Both the position numbers and the translations under genes were made by a program. A stretch of DNA of 64,000 nt from Helochares maculicollis (Eukaryota; Arthropoda; Insecta; Coleoptera; Hydrophilidae), in assembly GCA_033557835.1 (NCBI GenBank), contig JAWQRO010000008.1, positions 1 to 64,000 of the forward strand. Reading direction: 5' to 3'. This document shows positions 1-11,340 of the stretch, in pieces; the first letter of the stretch is position 1; each line of letters opens with the position of its first letter. The notes beneath the pieces were generated by a model. The model was not told the DNA's origin and did no database searches. It saw nothing but the letters and a program-made list of their open reading frames with translations.

Positions 1-22
1 TATATATATATATATATATATA
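1..22. repeat. (TA)11 microsatellite
   Basis: Eleven perfect TA dinucleotides open the window and end at a C at position 23. The tract is cut by the window edge, so its true length is unknown. Confidence 0.95.
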
Positions 23-3000
23 CTTATTTTACTGCATTGCTAACTAAAACGTTTCATCATATTTTATATTATTGTTTTCCACATATTCTATTATTCTACG
101 TATAATAATTTGCAAAAAAGTTAATATGTATTATTATATTTTATTAATTTCCAAATCTTACTGGAATTGAAGAAAAAATAATTTAGCCCCTGAAAACTTA
201 TGACATATATAGTGCCTAAATATATCGGAAGAGCTTATAAATATATAAAAAACACGCAAAATTATGTTCCTTGAAAGTCTTCCGTAAAGCTAATGAAAAA
301 CTAAAATATAAAAAACATTAAGTGTATAAATTTGTGTACTTAAAACCTATAAATTTACTAATTTTTACACGATTTACAACATAAAAGCTCTTTTTAACTT
401 GAACAAATTCTACGCCTAGATGGTAAACATGGCACAGCAATATGGGAGTGTAAAAAATAAATAAAGAGATTATCAAATCTTGATTTTAGATTCAACTCCT
501 TTTTAAAAAGTACATTTTCAAGTGCTTCTACTGAAAACATGATACATTATGATTTCCGTGACAAGACCAAGTCTAACTAGATAAATGAAAACAGTCTACA
601 ACAGCAATAGCTTCTTATTTTCGTGACTACTCTGATATGTCAGGTTCTCCACATTTACAGAAATAAATTATTATGCAAACAATTTTTGTATGTTAAGAAA
701 ATGTAGGCTCTGCTATTAAGAGTATATTTCCCAAAATACCAGAATACAATTCTAATTCTCGAATTTATTAGTCGTTTCTTTTAAGCGATCGATTTACTTT
801 TGGAGTTTTTTTATATTACGTTCTCGATATTACGCGAATATTTTTTGAATATGTGCGAAAAATTCTGCTTCATTATTTTCTGTTGTAATTTACAAATTAC
901 TGTCGAATCATCATGATTATTCTTCAATATTATAGGAAGTATATGTTTTCTAAAATTAGTATCACTTCGTTATTGCATTCTTGATTCTCTCATCTTGGAT
1001 TTATGACGTTAGGACCCTTTTTATCCATATAAGAGTTTTAATCGTTGAAGTTTTGAGTATAAAGTATAGATTTCAGAATGTTTTTACCTTATATTTTATA
1101 CCTAAATTTTGAGTGAAGATTTATTTGAATAATTTCTGATTGATCAAGATTTTTTATATAAATATCAAGTACCGCACCTATGAAAAGAACGTTAAGAAAT
1201 CGTCACGTTATCCTCTTTAAAAGATTGAAGCGTTGCAGCTTGCGTAACAGTCCATCCGTTTGAGTAGCTAATTACGCTGTGCAAAATAGCTATTGATTTT
1301 TCCCAGTTGGCCCTCTTACATTATAATACAGGCTCTCGTCAAACGGGTTTAGCCCGTGCAAATGGACCAGATTAAATTCTAAACGTCAGCTCAGCCGTCG
1401 ACAGACAAGAACATGAATCGCTTCTATACCTTACCATCACATCTCAGCCGTCTTTAGTTCGGCCCAAAGCTCAGCCCTGCCGAGAAATATGAGATACCTT
1501 CCCGTTTAGAACAACTACGGTTTTATAATAAACTAATTACTTTCTCATAGGATGTTTAGAAAGTTAGTTGTTAGAAAGTTTGAACGCCACTGCTGCTCCT
1601 GCTGCTGCTACAAACAGAAAACCATTAATTTTCATTGTGTTTACAATTCCGAATATGCTACATAAATATAATTCATTTCTGACGTTCGTTTCATAATGTG
1701 AGTATGACGATGCGCGATTGTAATTTCGAAATGGTTTCAAAACGTACAAAATCAAAGTGCAGGCTCATATCGTTCAGATTTCGTAAGATGTGTGACGTAA
1801 TCGAGTACGTATACTTTGCAGAGAAGCTTTCTCGTTTGCAAATAGGGTATAATTTTCGCTGATTTCGACCAGCCCCGAAAGCAATTCATTGCCGAGCCAA
1901 TAATATTTCTAATAATGCTACGGAAAAATATTAACGTCGAGATAAATATCCGGAATCTGTCGACTGAGGAAAGGGACAGTAGCCAAAGCAATAAGGGCAG
2001 ATAAATGGCGAGACCTTTGACAAAGACATATTACGGAATCCAAGAAATGAATATTTAACTACAGCCCCACTGCGCCCAAAACGTATAAACAAGAAGGAGT
2101 TATGCCCCGCGCTTGCTACTATTTGTAGGGAAAATTGCCAAATATTTAGGAAGACAGTGTACATAAATGGCCTCTGTTGAACATTAGTCTTTCGAGCAAA
2201 TAACTTGCCCACTGCCGACATAAAATTTCAATTAACGCTCCTATGATTTCATTTAAATTTATTTAAGGGTTTCTTTCGGCAGTCTTTGGCAATTTAGAGT
2301 GGCTTAGAGCCTTTGCTTCGTTCTAATAAACTAAAACTTTGCAGGGTAATCGAAATCGTAATTCTAAATAGGGAAAAAGTTCTAAAAATATCAAGAGCGA
2401 AAGCTCCTTGCCCAGAAGGCACATACTCAGCGACCTAGTAAATTCAGTATTCTAAACTGTCTGCTCGGAAAAACACAATGAAGGTTTACAAGAGCAGCTC
2501 TATTCACAGCCAAAGCGCAGAAATCTCCAATGCCCGAATGCTGATTCAAACTGCGGCAATGAGTGTGAAAGACGAAAGGGGAAGCAGTATAACGAAACCC
2601 GCACCGCAAAACTCGTTAGGGTCTTGAGGCAGAAGAAGAAAAAATATATATAGGAGAATGAACGGACAAAGACAATCCCACCAACCTTAAAGCAGAAAAC
2701 TTAATCCAATTGCTGATGTTCCATGTCTATCTGCAGTTGGCATTGCCTCGTCTCTCTTTCATCTCTCTCGGTCTGTCTCTTTAGGTGGAAAATGTCGACC
2801 GAGTTGCGCCTTAAATTGAAAAATAAATGGCCCTCTTAAATAACACAAAAGTTAATTGAATTAGATCGGGCCCTTTAAAAGTTATCCCGGCTAGGAGGCC
2901 TCGTGCTCCACTCGCTACATTTACACGTTTTGCTAACATATTTCGCTCGTGAACATCACCTTTAAACTGTTTTCGCCGCGTTTTGTGTATCGGTATGTGG

Positions 3001-3052
3001 GAGCAAAGCAAACCGGGAATTTTTACGCGATTTCGTCTCGAAATTTGTGTAG
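23..3052. other. AT-rich intronic DNA, no gene seen
   Basis: No open frame here resembles a protein I know, and the frames are short. Small features only: a CTG/CCTG run at 1591-1609, a duplicated TTAGAAAGTT near 1554-1580, a small inverted repeat ACGGG/CCCGT near 1338-1358, and a pyrimidine-rich stretch at 2748-2782. The phrase TGGCCCTCTTA occurs twice (about 1308 and 2829), which may be a trace of a dispersed repeat. The downstream part (about 2880-3050) is less AT-rich than the rest. Confidence 0.55.
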
Positions 3053-3098
3053 CAGCGAAACTTTTGATATAGCGAGCTATATCGAAAATGTTTCGCTG
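3053..3098. repeat. Near-perfect 46-base inverted repeat
   Basis: The left arm CAGCGAAAC-TTTT-GATATAGC (3053-3073) matches the reverse complement of the right arm (3076-3098) except for two single-base bulges on the right side. Only GA separates the arms. The stem of about 21 pairs with almost no loop is unlike an ordinary animal pre-miRNA, which has a terminal loop of several bases. It is more like a cruciform-forming palindrome or a relic of an inverted-repeat element. Confidence 0.85.
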
Positions 3099-3960
3099 AT
3101 AGATAATATACATCCAGCTGTAAAAGCACGCATAACCTAAATGTGTATGAATATTTTTCTGCGAGGTTACTTTCCAAAGTAGTTTTACATAGTTGGTGGG
3201 GCGAAAACGCTCCCGATTTTACAGATATTTATAGAAGGGCGCGGAAGAGGATTTCCGTAATGTGTACCTCTGTGTGGAGGCAGTGAATATTTGTGATTGG
3301 GGAACACTTTCAGATGGGGTTAAGCTGTTATCAAAGCGATTTTCGGATTTGATTGAATTGCCGTTTTGTTTGTTTTATCAAGCTGGCTGATGCGTGATTA
3401 ATTCTGCATTTTAACCGTCGTTTCTTAAAGTCATTGGGGCTAATTCATTAAAACGCGAATTGACTGATAACAATTTAAGGTTTGTGTGTTCACTTTGCAA
3501 TTTGATCAATAATTATCTCATCTGAAAATGGAATTTATATAAATTTGTTTCATTGATTAACCCTGCTTTTTTTGTGTGGTAGTATACAGCTGTTAGCTTG
3601 CTGCAGATGATACAGCCGTGGTAGCACTAAATTTACTTCATACCAATTATCACGGTTACAAAAGAAAAATCTAACATAGTTGCAATGACTACGTTTCGAA
3701 ATTCTAGGTATACGCCTGTAGCTTAGAATCTATTACACAAAACTTACTCCAAACTTGTCTACATAGTCTCAAGTTCGATAGTTGTAACTAATGCTACCCA
3801 GAAATTTGATAAGGTTAATGATGGAGACCTAACGGTTGGCGCAGAATAGATCAGAATTAGTAATGATAAAAAATTTAACAATATGTAATGAATAAAGTTG
3901 CCCAAGAACCAACAAGTAATCCTGTAAGGAAAAATCTGGCGGATCTTTATTCCAAAGCAT
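3099..3960. other. Intronic DNA, nothing recognised
   Basis: No coding similarity, RNA gene or clear repeat was seen. Composition is AT-rich with short open frames only. Confidence 0.5.
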
Positions 3961-5560
3961 TTACAAAAATCAAGAACTCAAGCCTTGTGTAGTCGGGTTG
4001 AGCGAGCGAAGCTGAGTGAACGTGCGTTAAGGACAATATCGTTTATTACTACTCGTACATTTTGTTCACTGCAACCCCACTCTAAGGAATATTATCCATA
4101 AAAATTATATAAATCTATAATTGATATTGAATCAGTCAGCTTGTGTTCATTCGAGCTGCAGATTCCAAGTGCAATTACAAATGTTTTGACTCTTTTGATT
4201 TTTTGCTCCTGAAATGAGAAAGACTTGATCAATACACTAAGCATTTGATTTCGAAGCCCTAAATTTAATATGTTGCACTTTTCAATCAAATTATTTCACT
4301 CTTGATCTTGGATTCATTATACTGCGGTTTTTAATTTTTCTCAAGTTGAATATTTCATCTTAATTTTATGTCTCTTTTAATCCAAAGAGAGTGAGTTTGA
4401 ACTTAGATTTCCGAATGTAACGTCTAGATTTGGGAGTTTTTGACAGGGAAATCTGAAATTCAAGATACGTTGACTTAGGTAGTGACCCAGACTTTCTACT
4501 AAGCCGTGCGTACTTTAAAAGCGCAGAGTACTAATATTATATTCCGTATATAGTGCCTACATAATAATTTTTGCATAATATTGTGATTTTGTTGCTATCG
4601 AAACGAGAAAAGAAATGAATAAATATGCTTAAAAACTCAAAAATGATCAACTTTAGCCAGCTCTATCATGTTTTGCAACTATTTTGCTGCATTACTATTC
4701 TTAAAAGGATCATCTTTAAAATCTAAATAAATACAAACTTATGAAATAAATAAACAAGTAATTCATATTTAATTACAACGCTTATTTTCATAAAAGCCGC
4801 AGATTACAGACACAATATTTTAGTATTGAATGACAAGAATATAAAAACCGTAAGTGTTTCTACGCCCAGTTTTGGCTTATGATACTAAAATAATAATTTT
4901 TTATGCATTATAGTATTTTTGTTGCAATCGAAGCATAACCAAGAACATTAAAACCGCAATAAGATAATTAATCCAGCAATTTTTTCTATATGTTGCAAAT
5001 ACATTATTAAAGGTGTTTATTTTTTACTGCATCCCCACTCTGCGGAGGATCATACTTAAATAAACATATAATTGATTTTGAAAACTTGTGTTCATAATTT
5101 TTTGCATAATGTACTTTTTCTGCTATCAAAGAATGATCAGAAAAATTTAACAACCAAAAAGTCATTAACTCTATTCATTTCAACTGCATTTTGTAATTAC
5201 TTTTCTAAAAATAGTTATGTTGTGTGTATATCAGCTGTAAACACTAAATAAACATATTTCAACATTTCATAGCAAAGCTTGCATACTTTAGAGTTGCAGA
5301 TTACAATAACAATTTTCTAGCAGTTGATAATCAGAATATAAAAAATCTGGAGTACGTCCAATCAACAGAGCACTAAGATTTTTTGCATAATATAGCTATG
5401 GAAGCCTGGGAATACAACAAGAGTCGCACCAGCTTCGCTTACTTGGGAGCCGCTCACGTAGCCCTTACGGCATGAAAGCTGATAATAGAATGAGTACGTG
5501 GTAAAACTAAAAAACTATGTAATGCAGAATTTCTGCAAAATTTCGAGTGTGTATCGTTAA
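3961..5560. repeat. Degenerate tandem repeat block bounded by GCGAAGC motifs
   Basis: The block opens with TTGAGCGAGCGAAGCTGAG (about 3999) and nears its end with the opposite-strand motif CAGCTTCGCTTACTTGGGAG (about 5430). Inside, related phrases recur. TTTTTGCATAATAT followed by TGTTGCTATCGAA-like sequence occurs near 4568, 4896, 5097 and 5380. GCAGATTACA...AAGAATATAAAAA occurs at about 4798-4848 and 5300-5343. A phrase like GCAACCCCACTCT occurs at about 4071 and 5030. The copies are diverged and the period is irregular (200-330 bases). It appears to be an old part of the family best seen at 47.6-49.4 kb. Confidence 0.55.
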
Positions 5561-6610
5561 ATGTGTTTGATTTGTCATAATTTTAGCGATGTGATAAAAT
5601 GATACGATCACTGAACTAAAATTCATTTGTTTTTATTATTCTTATTTACAATATGACATAAAAATGTGAAACATTTTTTAAATTGATTCGATCTATTATT
5701 TCACTGTAACAGGACAATTGTTTAATCTAGTATAGAACTGGAACTAGAACGTGAGTACTTATGAATATGCAAAACATATGTATAAAGTTACAATATTACT
5801 TCAGCACTGTGAATAGATTATTGTTATATACTTATATGAGTCTGCTAGTAATATAGGTATAAATTGTCAATAAAAGTACTTGAAACTGAAAATAGAGTTT
5901 TAACTGTTAAAACATTGGCTTTTGCATGATAGATACAGACAATTTAATAATTGATTAGAGCTTTCATAAACGTTGTATCACTTCATATTACTTTACTTTC
6001 AATCATACGCCACTCATCATTTCATACAAGCTTATTATTTCATATTTGTTCTTTAAACACAAAACCAGTCAAAATTTTCCATTTTTATAAGGTTAATCTG
6101 TTGCGAAATTAACAAGAACATTGTACTTACATTTTTGCAAACAAATAATTGTAGTTTCTTACACTTAACTTGGATTTATCAAAGAAATAGAAAGTTAGCT
6201 GTGAATACTTTTAAAATGCTGACTTTACTGCATGCCAAATGTCACGTGCTCAATCCCTTATAACTCAAAAAAAGTAAGAGAGTATGACTGTTTGGAATTT
6301 AAATATTAAATGTCGTACAGAAAATTGTATAAAACTGTTGTTCATAAAAACGAGAGTAGATTGTAACGCATGCGTAAATAAATACTGTAATTTTATCAAC
6401 AAGAAATTTTATCTTGGTTCATTTTGTTTTATATTGACACTATGATTCCAGATCTGGTACAGGTTTAGGTGATTAAATATGCGACACCACAGTAGTGACG
6501 AAGACAAACAACGCAGACTGTTGATGCAAAAATTCCTTTCTTTTAACCACGTAGGCACAAGTGGTCAACAAAGATTAAAGAATGCTCAAGCGTAAAAATC
6601 CGCCGAAAAG
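5561..6610. other. AT-rich intronic DNA, nothing recognised
   Basis: No open frame resembles a known protein. Very AT-rich. No strong repeat or RNA gene was seen. Confidence 0.5.
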
Positions 6611-6930
6611 TCGAGGATCTTCATACAAATTATGGATTGCATCAAATACAGATTAATCATTGAAAGCAGATTATGTATGAAAATCCTCCTTGCGTTAAAA
6701 ATTGATTCGGCATTAAAAGCTGATTAGGCATTTAAAAACCTGATTTAGCGCAGAGAGTTGTTCAAGCATAAGCAAATTTATTAAGTACTAAGAAACTTGC
6801 AGAGTATTCTTATTAAGCATTAAAGAAGTTGCTAAGTGTTAGCAAATTTATTTAGATTTATTATAAATTAAAAACGAATTGAACACTTGGAAACGATTTT
6901 AGTCGCATCAAAATTGAACGCTTGGAAAAA
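6611..6930. repeat. Cluster of short direct and inverted repeats
   Basis: A 15-base inverted repeat has arms at 6613-6627 (GAGGATCTTCATACA) and 6674-6688, with one mismatch and a 46-base spacer. Directly after it, a unit of about 18-20 bases resembling GCATTAAAAGCTGATTAG occurs three times (about 6692-6750). A phrase AATTGAACxCTTGGAAA occurs twice (about 6877 and 6915), and GCAAATTTATT occurs twice (about 6772 and 6842). This looks like locally duplicated, decaying sequence without coding content. Confidence 0.6.
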
Positions 6931-8620
6931 CGAAATCAGCGACGCTTCTCTGTTTCTGTATAAGCTACGCTAAGCGAACTTGCTGCCCTCAAGATATGCG
7001 TCGGCACTAAATCGTTCAAACATATATCTCCATTAAATTTATGCCTGTCAACTGCAAGTTTCCGTTTGCGCTTAGCTACGAAACTGAAACGTTGCGGTCA
7101 CAAACAATAACTATTTGATAGTAGCAGACCATGTCGCATTGCTCACGACGTTAATTTCAACCCATTTACATATTGGGGGCCGCTCTAATTTCAACACGAA
7201 AACTGATTTTCTAACTTATTGCACACCTAATGAATACTCCTTCAAATCCTTATACTTCGACGTTTATTTTTAAGGAAACTTCCTGCTTTTATAAACAGAA
7301 TCTCAATTCCAAACGAGAAAAAACGATATAATCCTCGAAAGGAAATCAATGTTCCAAAAAGATAACAAAACAAAAGATATAAATCAGTTTAATCTGAACT
7401 TTCAAATTTTCCGCAATTTAAATAAAATAGATTTGTCCCGGGGGTTCTCAGTAACCCCTCTTCAAATTCAATAAGGACAAATAATGCTTTATCTGCATAG
7501 AGAGGCAGCGGCGGACGCGTCGCGGCGCTGCCAAAGGAAAAGCGGTATCCTCTTTTTTCAAAACATTATCAACTCTTCTTGCAAAAGACATAAAGGAGTC
7601 TTAGCCTGCGCGTTCATGAAGCGTTCTCATTGAGAACGCGCTTAACATTGTTTTTTTCTTCGCCTTTTGTTTTTCTCGCGTCATCACCGTCGGCGTAATA
7701 CACTCATACCACCGACGCACCTCCCCCAGAAGGATCCGGGCTCTTTTTCCCATCGATTTTATTTCATATTTTATTTTTCTTATATGAGGTTTTTGCGTGT
7801 TCTTGGAGGCTATAAAACAGAAAGTAATAAAAAAGAATTGTCTTTTGATACGTTTCAACCTCATATGAATTTTCTTTTTCCGTTATTATATTCTTTGGCG
7901 GTGCACTTCTCAAATGAGATTCTATATTGTTTTTGGGAGATTTAGATTTTTATCTGATTTGTGTTGTATGATTAGATGGGACTGGTCTGACGTTTCGTCG
8001 CTTGGTTTCTTGCTTTTTCTGCTCTGTAACGAGTAGAATGTGCTCGGGGCTGATCTATATAGGGATGCATTTTTATATATTGGAACAGTCGACACGATGC
8101 GGGTTGGCGCTGCCGCTTCTGATGCTCTTATTAGGTTTACTTTGTAAAAGAAATGTCTTTCGTTTATCAAGGTTGGTTCGGTTTACGGCTTGCCCAGGTT
8201 TGGTGCAGTTATGACATGTTAAACTATTTATGGCTAGGGACTATTTAAATCACAATGTATTCATTTACAACAGTTGTAAGTTGAAAACTTTTATTGACTC
8301 TTCACATTTTAGTTAGATTAAAAATTATCGCGTTGCTTCATCCAACCACTTCTAGCCATCCAGATCAATTAGTGGAACGTTAGCTGATCGACCGTCGCTT
8401 TATTGGAGCGAAACTGACGCATATCCGCTAATAGGATGTACGTACAATAATGTGCCATATATTACATCAAATCAATCGGTTACATACACCTCTGACAGAA
8501 ATTAGACGATAATGCGTAATGTTGAATTAATTGTCATTAGGTCTTTCGCGCCATTTACAGTTTACTGGCGTAAACGAATTAATAGGAATATGTACTAATG
8601 TGCTTCAAATGAATGTGCTT
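6931..8620. other. Intronic DNA with a CpG-rich palindromic spot at 7504-7532
   Basis: No gene recognised. At 7504-7532 there is a CpG-rich stretch with arms GGCAGCG (7504-7510) and CGCTGCC (7526-7532) enclosing the palindrome GACGCGTC, striking against the AT-rich surroundings. The frames at 7601-8214 on both strands overlap one another and show no protein similarity that I recognise. Confidence 0.5.
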
Positions 8621-10740
8621 GGTCTGTTATGAGTCAGAGAACTGCACTAATATTAAAATAATTAGCAAAAACTATTTAGCGAGGATTAATTAATACTCCT
8701 GTAATTGACGGTTAAAGGTTCATATGCAAAAAATTGTTTAGACGAACATATTCAGTTTCTAATCAATACCCAAATTGTAAATTGGTCAATGTGGGCACTT
8801 ATCTTGAATAACTCTTCTACAGTACAAAAGAATTTTTAGAGATGTTTTAAGAGAGGCTCAGGATTCTTCAAACAACACTCTCTTTTATTTTTGTTAATAA
8901 CTAAATAAATCGACTGCAAACTGAAACGAGTGTGTACCAATGGAAACAGACACATAGTGCATAATCTATTAAATAAACATTTATACCACGTGTGTATTTC
9001 AGAACTATGGGATCAAAAACGGACCCTATAGGAAAAACGATCTATTCCAGATTTTCCAACATTTTCCGAAATGAAGCCGATTACATGAAAACTATTTTTG
9101 CCAGAGCACAGTTTAAGGTTGTTCATACAAAGATTTTCAGCTTAAGAATAATGTAAAATAAAATACAATCGAACGCTTTAGGCAAATTCATAAAAGTTCC
9201 GAAGCAAAACTCACTATTTTCAAAAGGTTTTCTCTCCTTATTAATAAAATATCGCTCCAGCGAAATTCTGTAAAAATATGAGCACAATTAACACTAACTG
9301 ATAAAAACCTATTGTTTCCTTTATTTTTAAAAAATGTGTGAATGAACAGGCCTGGGTAAGCTGAATTTATTTTTATTCATGAAAATACTCATTAACATCA
9401 TTAGAACTTACATCAGCATATCGTACATTTTCTTCAAAAGAACAAACATTGAATAATCGTAAATAATATAATTAAGTTTACTGATTCAAATACTATTTGA
9501 GTTGTATGTAGATAAAAATGTTCAAATATTTTACTTTACATCTGAATGATACAGAAATCAAATTGCAATTTTATTTTTCATGATATTATCACACTTTTTA
9601 GCTCTTTTATACCTTAATTTCGAGTAAGAGAAGTTTTTGACCCCCTAGTATCCTCTTACTAATGTACATTTAATAATTCATAAGATTCAAATATAAAAAT
9701 GTGCGCTGCACGCTGTGTAAGCGAAGCTTATTTGGCTCTAGTTATCATAAGAACTAAGTATAAAACATATAATAAATATACAATATAATTGCCTGATTTC
9801 AGAAATAATTAGCAAAACGTATTTATGGTGGATTAGTTGATCCTTCGTCAATTGACTGTTGATAATTATTACTCAGAAAACCGCTCTATATTACAAAGTG
9901 GTAGACATTCCCAGTTTGCCTAAATATTTGCATGCTTTTCATTGTCTTGACGTACGATTTAATACAAAACTAATATGAGTTTAAATAATAGCAAAACCTT
10001 AGTAATTAATGTATTTCTACTAGAAGCAGTCTTTCACGGCCTCTTAAAAATGAATTTCCATGCTATGAGTTTACTTTTACACAGTTTCAGCATTGCTTGG
10101 AGGAAAACGAAAGAATAATTCTGGAGGTTTTCTTATTCATACATTTGCGTGATCATTGTGCGTCTGCACAATATATGTTCTTGCTTATTCGTCACTCGAC
10201 AATAAATTCGTCAATAAGTTTGTAATATCAACGTATGCGTCATTTATTTTTAAAGAAGAGAGATAGTTTTATCGCCAGATGAATGATTTAATTTGTTGGT
10301 TCAAATAGTGTATGAATTGTAGGAAGATAAAGATGTCCAGCAGTTTTAGCAGACCAACATTTTATCACAAAAACCTATATACGATGCAGAAAACAAACTG
10401 AAATTACAATTTTATATTTTCAAGGTACACATATTATATTTTCAGGGTATTCATTTCTTAATGCGGTTCCATTAGACGAAGCTCATTAAACTCGAGATGT
10501 ACTCTTATCACTTTCAAAAATTTATAAGAATTAGACACAGGACGTACATTTTATTTTATTGCTCGTTCTTCTATTGACAACATGTTTGCTACTGAATATG
10601 TAAAATCCACAATCACTTCAAACATTCCGAGTTCTGTACCATCAAAACTGTTTTTGTGAGAAATTTTATTACATTACTCAGTCCTGCGTTCAGAACATGT
10701 AGAAAATACTTTAAACACTGAGATGCCAATGATTTAAATC
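8621..10740. repeat. Diffuse degenerate repeat region
   Basis: Two stretches about 1.15 kb apart are clearly related. AAATAATTAGCAAAAACTAT and what follows (about 8657-8715) matches AAATAATTAGCAAAACGTAT and what follows (about 9803-9862), both ending in TCAATTGAC/TAATTGACGGTT-like sequence. GTGTAAGCGAAGCTTATTTG at about 9715-9734 is a copy of the dispersed GCGAAGCTTA motif. The remainder is AT-rich with no coding similarity. I read this as an old, eroded member of the same repeat family as at 3.96-5.56 kb. Confidence 0.45.
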
Positions 10741-11340
10741 TCGAAAATTCATGAGACCCAAAAAATACGATATTTCAATATTTGGCAATTGAGAAGACAT
10801 TAGATTAGTTGAAGCTTTTGAAAACATTTTACTAGTTCAGAACTTTTTACATGTAAGAGATAATGTTTACAATTTTAAAGTTTAGATTAGGCTGGTTGAT
10901 TAACATTCGCCTCTTGAAATCATGAGTTAATTTTGAAAACATGTTGCAATCTGTCAATGAAAGAGTTTGAGATGTTCAGATCAAAGCTACTCAGCTCCAG
11001 GAAAGTTTGTATAAAATACTGTTTCAGGAGTAACACCATTCTAAAATTTTCAAATTGCGGGAAGCTTGTCGGGACACGCGTTTAGCGCTTATAAGATTCT
11101 TTGATTTTACCAGTTGAATTAGTAAGGGCCTCTCTTACTACAAAGTAAAAAGTCATTGACTTATCATACGCCTACATAACCACATAGTTCCTTTAGGTAA
11201 GTTATATAATATATGTGTACGTGTGGCTTAGCACAACTGCTTAGTGACGCCAAGATAGCTGCTCTAGTTTTGCTACCTCGTTATTGTTTACTTGTTCCGT
11301 GAATATATGTTTATATTGAATTGTTAACAATTATTTTGGA
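10741..11340. other. Intronic DNA leading into the Mutator-like relic
   Basis: No coding similarity was recognised. The element's 5' end may lie within 11160-11340, but I could not identify a terminal inverted repeat. Confidence 0.4.

Noticed and set aside
3053..3098. Hairpin as a microRNA precursor
   Set aside because: The two-base spacer leaves no terminal loop for normal processing. It is kept as a palindrome only.
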